NCBI RefSeq assembly: GCF_014193895.1
Contig: NZ_BLZR01000001.1
Span: 806,001-870,000 of the forward strand
DNA length: 64,000 nt
Source of the DNA: Clostridium fungisolvens
GTDB taxonomy: Bacteria > Bacillota > Clostridia > Clostridiales > Clostridiaceae
Direction of reading: 5' to 3'
Shown: positions 60,594 to 64,000 of the stretch, in pieces
Layout: the number at the start of each line of letters is the position of its first letter
How positions within the stretch are numbered: the stretch's first letter is position 1
The notes under the pieces: generated by a model
Database searches by the model: none
Seen by the model: only the letters and a program-made list of their open reading frames with translations
Told to the model about the DNA's origin: nothing
Program-made: the position numbers and the translations under genes

Positions 60594-60840
60594 ATTACAC
60601 CCTCCTTGAAATTGCTTTATATAGAATTCCACTTTGCCTATAAGCCTATGCATTATAGTATTCAGACTTATCTAGTGTGCATAAGTATAAATTCTATAGA
60701 TAATATATTTTAGTAATAATTATAGCATACTTTAGATAAACCAGTTCCAAATAAAATCAAAATTCACAGTTAAGTTAACATTAATAGTTAATATATCTAT
60801 TAAACTTACTTCATTAAATAGAACTGGGATATCTTTTCAG

Positions 60841-60945
60841 CTGAACAGATAAACTACTTTGTTCCTTAAACTCAAAATAAAGATTTCGATGGTTCTACCA
60901 ATCTTTATTTTGATAAATTCTAATATAAAGTAGTTTATCTATAAA
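60841..60945 (-). repeat. Family A ~105-bp palindromic element, copy 2
   Basis: CTGAACAGATAAACTACTTT at the left and AAAGTAGTTTATCTATAAAT at the right, inner arms CAAAATAAAGATT / AATCTTTATTTTG. It aligns over its whole length with the reverse complement of 29488-29592. It lies in the 545-base gap 60594-61138, which has no other feature. Confidence 0.8.
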
Positions 60946-61138
60946 TATTGCTAGAAAACAAAATATAATTAGTACTATATAGCTCAATAATAGAGTGATA
61001 TTAAAAAAGATATATTTTCATAGGTATATGAAGATATATTCTAGATAATTGTAGTTATCACAGTATGAAATTCTAAAAAATATGATAAAATTACTTTAAT
61101 ACTTTGATTTCACCAAGTTATATTGGGAGTTGGTTACA

Positions 61139-61711
61139 ATGAATAAATTTATTATTAATTATATTTGGGGATTATTTTGGGGGTATTGGATACTCTCTGC
61201 TATATATACTCGATCAAAGGTTAAAAAGTTATCAAGTGGGCAAAAAAGTACTCAGAGGATGCTTCATTTAATCTTGGTTATAGTAGCCTTTTTCATTACA
61301 TTATTTGAATTTAAAAATTTTATGTTTTGGAAAGAGATAATACCTAGTAATTTGATAGTTGAATATTTTGGGACAATAATTTTAGTAATATCTCTTTCAT
61401 TTGCGATTTGGGCAAGGATAACCTTAGGCAGGAATTGGAGTGGGGCCATACAAAGGGTAGAAGGACAAAGACTGGTCAAAAATGGTCCGTATAGGTATGT
61501 TAGGAATCCAATTTATACAGGAATTGTTTGCGGCTTTTTTGGCACATTTATTACCTTAGGAACTATCGCTTCATTAGTAGGATTTATTATTATATTATCA
61601 ACTTATATTGTGAAAATACGCAAGGAACAGAGATATTTAGTAGAAGAGTTTGGAGAAGAATATAATAAATATATTTCTGAAAGCTGGGCCTTGATTCCAT
61701 TTATATTCTAA
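61139..61711 (+). CDS. Isoprenylcysteine carboxyl methyltransferase-like membrane protein
   Basis: 190 residues from ATG 61139 (GGGAG nine bases upstream). Four to five membrane helices. The SAM-binding region 'GQRLVKNGPYRYVRNPIYTG' and 'EQRYLVEEFGEEYNKY' are the ICMT/PEMT signature (R-H/N-P-x-Y, E-E-x-x-L). Bacterial relatives methylate lipids or unknown small molecules; there is no prenylated protein substrate in bacteria. Function is inferred only at family level. Confidence 0.85.
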   Translation: MNKFIINYIWGLFWGYWILSAIYTRSKVKKLSSGQKSTQRMLHLILVIVAFFITLFEFKNFMFWKEIIPSNLIVEYFGTIILVISLSFAIWARITLGRNWSGAIQRVEGQRLVKNGPYRYVRNPIYTGIVCGFFGTFITLGTIASLVGFIIILSTYIVKIRKEQRYLVEEFGEEYNKYISESWALIPFIF

Positions 61712-61827
61712 ATTATAGTAACTCCAAGAACTCATATTAATTAAGACATGCTAGTTAAATTTAAATATCTAAGGGTATAATGGGATAATGACATTGATAA
61801 ATACGTATTAGAAAAGGATTTGATTAA

Positions 61828-62163
61828 ATGAATAATAGTATAAATGTAGTAGAATTAGCTAAAAAGTCAGGATTACATTTAAGGATAGTTACTTCGGTTA
61901 AGAGTTTTGATACATATAATAGCTTCTTTAATATATATGATTCCTTTGATGAGCCTTGCAGAAGAATAGTTGTATTAACTAAATATGAGGATTTAGAGGA
62001 AGTATATGATGAAAATCCTGATGAACCAATAGTTGTAGGCAAATGTATCAGTGGCAACTACTGGATTAAGGATTATCCTCTTACTACTAATCCTAATAAG
62101 ATAGAATTAGAAGAGGTATTAGTTCCGAAAGAAGTGGTGGATAACATATTGAAGGAACTATAA
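61828..62163 (+). CDS. Uncharacterised acidic protein
   Basis: 111 residues, no signal peptide or membrane span. Alpha/beta composition ('IVTSVKSFDTYNSFFNIYDSFDEPCRRIVVLTKYEDLEEVYDENPDEPIVVGKCISGNYWIKDYPL') with a strongly acidic middle. I recognise no family. The ribosome site is weak (AAAAGGATTTGATTAA before the ATG). A strong terminator follows, which supports it as a transcription unit. Confidence 0.6.
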   Translation: MNNSINVVELAKKSGLHLRIVTSVKSFDTYNSFFNIYDSFDEPCRRIVVLTKYEDLEEVYDENPDEPIVVGKCISGNYWIKDYPLTTNPNKIELEEVLVPKEVVDNILKEL

Positions 62164-62193
62164 AAAATCGTAGTTATAAAGAGATATTATACA

Positions 62194-62234
62194 CAAAAAG
62201 GCTGTAGAGTTTGTTTTCTCTACAGCCTTTTTTA
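62194..62234. terminator. Terminator between convergent genes
   Basis: AAAAAGGCTGTAGAG (62195-62209) pairs with CTCTACAGCCTTTTT (62218-62232), with T-runs available on both strands. Confidence 0.85.
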
Positions 62235-62240
62235 CTGTCT

Positions 62241-62906
62241 TTAAGCGTTTGTATTTTCTAAGTTTTTTCTTCTATTATCTAAAGGATTTAAGTTGATATG
62301 ATGAACTTTTTCACCTTCAGCAGGATTCATTATTAGTTTGTCTAAATGAACTCTTCCTTCTGGAGTGTTTGCAATAACTGAAATATCATTATGAACCTTG
62401 TATAGTACCCAGCTATAAGCATCAGTTATAACTGCGCCTAAGTCATCTCTAGATATAAGAGCCTTTGATATAACTTTTCCATACTTATCTTTTAATAGTA
62501 TAGCAGCAGTATCTTCATCTACTATTTCGTATTCATTCTTAGTATTTCTTTCAACTATTTCAAGATTAGCTTTTGTGTTATCTAAAGTATCACCGTTTTT
62601 ATGTTTTATTGGAGCCTTAGGATTAACATCTAGAACAACGCTTTGTAAGCTTTGCTTTAATGGCTTAGCTTGTTTGTTCTTTTTTGTTGAACTTATGTTT
62701 TCAACTATGTAATCATTAAAGTCTTTATTCCATTCAGCAAACCATACACCGCATTCTTTAACCTTATCTACATCAGAAGCATCTATTTTAGCTGAAAGCT
62801 TTTCACCGTTCTTCTTCAATATTGAGATGGTAGCAATATCACCATTAATTTCATATTCATTGTTAAAAGTTTTATAATTTGTATTTATAAGAAACACCTC
62901 TTTCAT
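62241..62906 (-). CDS. Protein with two tandem HNH-like modules
   Basis: 221 residues. Two similar halves each have a strand-rich segment and an HNH-like end: the first 'IKHKNGDTLDNTKANLEIV' (about 100-118), the second 'VHHINLNPLDNRRKNLEN' (about 200-217). Each half also carries 'Y/NEIV/NGDxATIxLKxKxGKxxSA'. This is the layout of phage-type HNH/AP2 homing endonucleases, but duplicated. The catalytic His-His-Asn is best kept in the second copy. The ATG has no ribosome site; a strong AGAGGTG (62895-62901) lies inside codons 2-4 and would best serve an ATA codon at 62886-62888, so the true start is unclear. No group I intron is visible. Confidence 0.7.
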   Translation of the reverse strand: MKEVFLINTNYKTFNNEYEINGDIATISILKKNGEKLSAKIDASDVDKVKECGVWFAEWNKDFNDYIVENISSTKKNKQAKPLKQSLQSVVLDVNPKAPIKHKNGDTLDNTKANLEIVERNTKNEYEIVDEDTAAILLKDKYGKVISKALISRDDLGAVITDAYSWVLYKVHNDISVIANTPEGRVHLDKLIMNPAEGEKVHHINLNPLDNRRKNLENTNA

Positions 62907-63466
62907 TTTCTTGGTACGACAACAAGTATAGCACTCCTTATTGCAAAATGATACTATTGCAATTCAAAAATACTCTATTATTTTTTATTATTCCCAACTA
63001 TTATACAAATCTATCATTTTAGATATGTTTTATATGTATTATTTTGTAGAATTAAGATTTTTACAATAAAGAATTTCTATAATTTAAGTACAAGAATTTA
63101 TGTAATAAAAACTCCTGATCCCTCTAGAGTCTGATATGAGAATTTGAAAATATAAATTATAAGTATGAAGTGGTTCGTTTATATATAAATATGTGAAATG
63201 GGAGAAACAATAACATTAGGTATGGAACATAACTAAAGCACTATAGTTTAGATGCTGTAGTTAAAAATCTATTTTAATCTTCTTGGAATGGTTAGAATTA
63301 GGTCTAAAAACTATAAAACAATAAAATAATAATAAATAACGAAGAAAATGATACTAGTTGTTATTGAAAATTGAGAATAAATGATATATAATGATATAAA
63401 ACAATAATGAATGATAAAGATGAAGACGAAGTAATAAAATATAGAAATATTTTAGGGGAGGGTAAA
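62907..63466. other. Intergenic region before the glycyl-radical gene
   Basis: 560 bases, extremely AT-rich. It contains the degenerate family B copy 7 and, at 63345-63440, imperfect short repeats of AATGATA/AATGATATA. No riboswitch or ORF was recognised. The ribosome site GGGGAGGG of the next gene is at its end. Confidence 0.4.
63085..63178. repeat. Family B palindromic element, copy 7 (degenerate)
   Basis: The right part (GAGAATTTGAAAATATAAAT, AAGTATGAAGTGGTTCG) matches copies 2 and 3 closely. The left arm is eroded beyond ACTCCTGATCCCTCTAGAG. Confidence 0.6.
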
Positions 63467-64000
63467 ATGCTTAGTGATAGAATTCAGTTTTTAAAAGACG
63501 AGCTTTTCAGAGAAAAGAGACAAGTTTCCTTGGAAAGGGCTAAGCTTTATACAGAAAGCTTTAAGGCTACTGAAGGACTACCGGTAGTTGTTAGAAGAGC
63601 TAAAGCTTTAGCAAATATATTAAACAAGGTAGAGATCGAGATAAAAAAAGGTGAGCTTATTGTTGGAGATAGAACTGTTAAACCAAGAGCAGGAGTCGTA
63701 TCCCCTGAAATGTCACCATATTGGATTTTAGAAGAACTTGATGAATTTCCTACAAGAGCTCAGGATAAATTTGAAATCAGTGAAGAAGATAAGGAATATT
63801 TCAAAAACGAACTCTACCCATATTGGAAAGGCAAATCCTTAAAGGATTACTGCGAAGAAACTATTCCAGAGAATATAAAAGAAACTACAAAAACAAAGAT
63901 AGTTGCATTAAATCAGACAGATAAAGGTCAAGGTCATATCATACCTGATTATGAAGTAGTTTTAGGAAATGGTTTAGGATATATGCTTAGACAGATAGAA
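63467..64000 (+). CDS. Glycyl radical enzyme, pyruvate formate-lyase family (N-terminal part)
   Basis: ATG 63467 after GGGGAGGG; 178 residues are visible and the frame runs off the window. 'ERAKLYTESFKATEGLPVVVRRAKALANILNKVEIEIKKGELIVGDRTVKPRAG' and 'PEMSPYWILEELDEFPTRAQDKFEIS' match the PFL-like dehydratase/lyase branch (glycerol or propanediol dehydratase, hydroxyproline dehydratase, choline TMA-lyase) rather than true PflB. The substrate depends on active-site residues beyond the edge. A radical-SAM activase should follow downstream. Strictly anaerobic chemistry, in keeping with the rest of the window. Confidence 0.9.
   Translation, partial: MLSDRIQFLKDELFREKRQVSLERAKLYTESFKATEGLPVVVRRAKALANILNKVEIEIKKGELIVGDRTVKPRAGVVSPEMSPYWILEELDEFPTRAQDKFEISEEDKEYFKNELYPYWKGKSLKDYCEETIPENIKETTKTKIVALNQTDKGQGHIIPDYEVVLGNGLGYMLRQIE

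Noticed and set aside
430..64000. CRISPR arrays, tRNA and rRNA genes
   Set aside because: No regular direct repeat-spacer pattern, no cloverleaf with GTTCGAATC arm plus CCA, and no rRNA-like GC-rich segment was seen.

Overview
The window is AT-rich DNA (strongly A/T at third codon positions, TTG and GTG starts, purine-rich GGAGG-type ribosome sites). It comes from an anaerobic, spore-forming member of the Firmicutes, most likely Clostridium in the strict sense. The evidence is a gerA-type spore germination operon, an agr-type peptide quorum-sensing locus, luxS, a glycyl-radical enzyme, a standalone diiron flavodiiron-like domain, U32 peptidase and cytosolic chemoreceptor genes, and the absence of respiratory genes. 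No rRNA, tRNA, CRISPR array or prophage module was seen.

Layout. 1-5.6 kb: end of a secreted beta-trefoil protein, two very large imperfect palindromes, an aldehyde dehydrogenase, and a BlaI/BlaR1-type repressor-sensor pair with a clear promoter and operators. 5.7-11.1 kb: luxS, D-amino-acid transaminase, a 50-residue zinc-ribbon protein, dTDP-glucose dehydratase, a MerR-methyltransferase fusion with a MerR-type 19-bp-spacer promoter, and a 2H phosphoesterase. 11.3-15.9 kb: an envelope block (secreted protein, ABC exporter, DedA, two PAP2 phosphatases). Its two halves share an identical 18-bp direct-repeat operator. 16-22.7 kb: a compact minus-strand operon with UbiD, UbiA, UbiX and a complete ABC importer, preceded by a class III aminotransferase. 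22.9-34 kb: U32 protein, L,D-transpeptidase, cellulase-like and tocopherol-cyclase-like proteins, an alpha/beta hydrolase remnant, DNA and RNA modification enzymes, a soluble chemoreceptor, a cupin, and a hemerythrin protein with an FNR-like box. 34.4-41.8 kb: gerKA-KC-KB plus a small membrane ORF, divergent from a complete agrBDCA locus whose agrD is only 49 codons.

42-63 kb is an accessory-looking stretch. It holds a transposase-like gene without recognisable catalytic acids, SDR/ThuA and nitroreductase genes, a LevR-type sigma-54 activator, and a mannose-family PTS operon with a sigma-54 promoter and four helically phased upstream repeats. A 1440-bp IS3-family element lies between the activator and its operon, inserted exactly in the loop of a hairpin with a CTT target duplication. 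Also here are a GDSL esterase, a leucine-rich-repeat protein, a diiron protein, an ICMT-like protein and a double-HNH protein. The window ends in the first 178 codons of a glycyl-radical enzyme.

The most unusual content is non-coding. There are three families of dispersed elements: a ~97-bp nested palindrome in seven copies, almost all within 44-58 kb; a ~160-bp element ending in a terminator-like hairpin in four copies, one split by the IS; and a ~105-bp palindrome in two inverted copies 31 kb apart. Functions are read from motifs and recalled families only; no database search was run.
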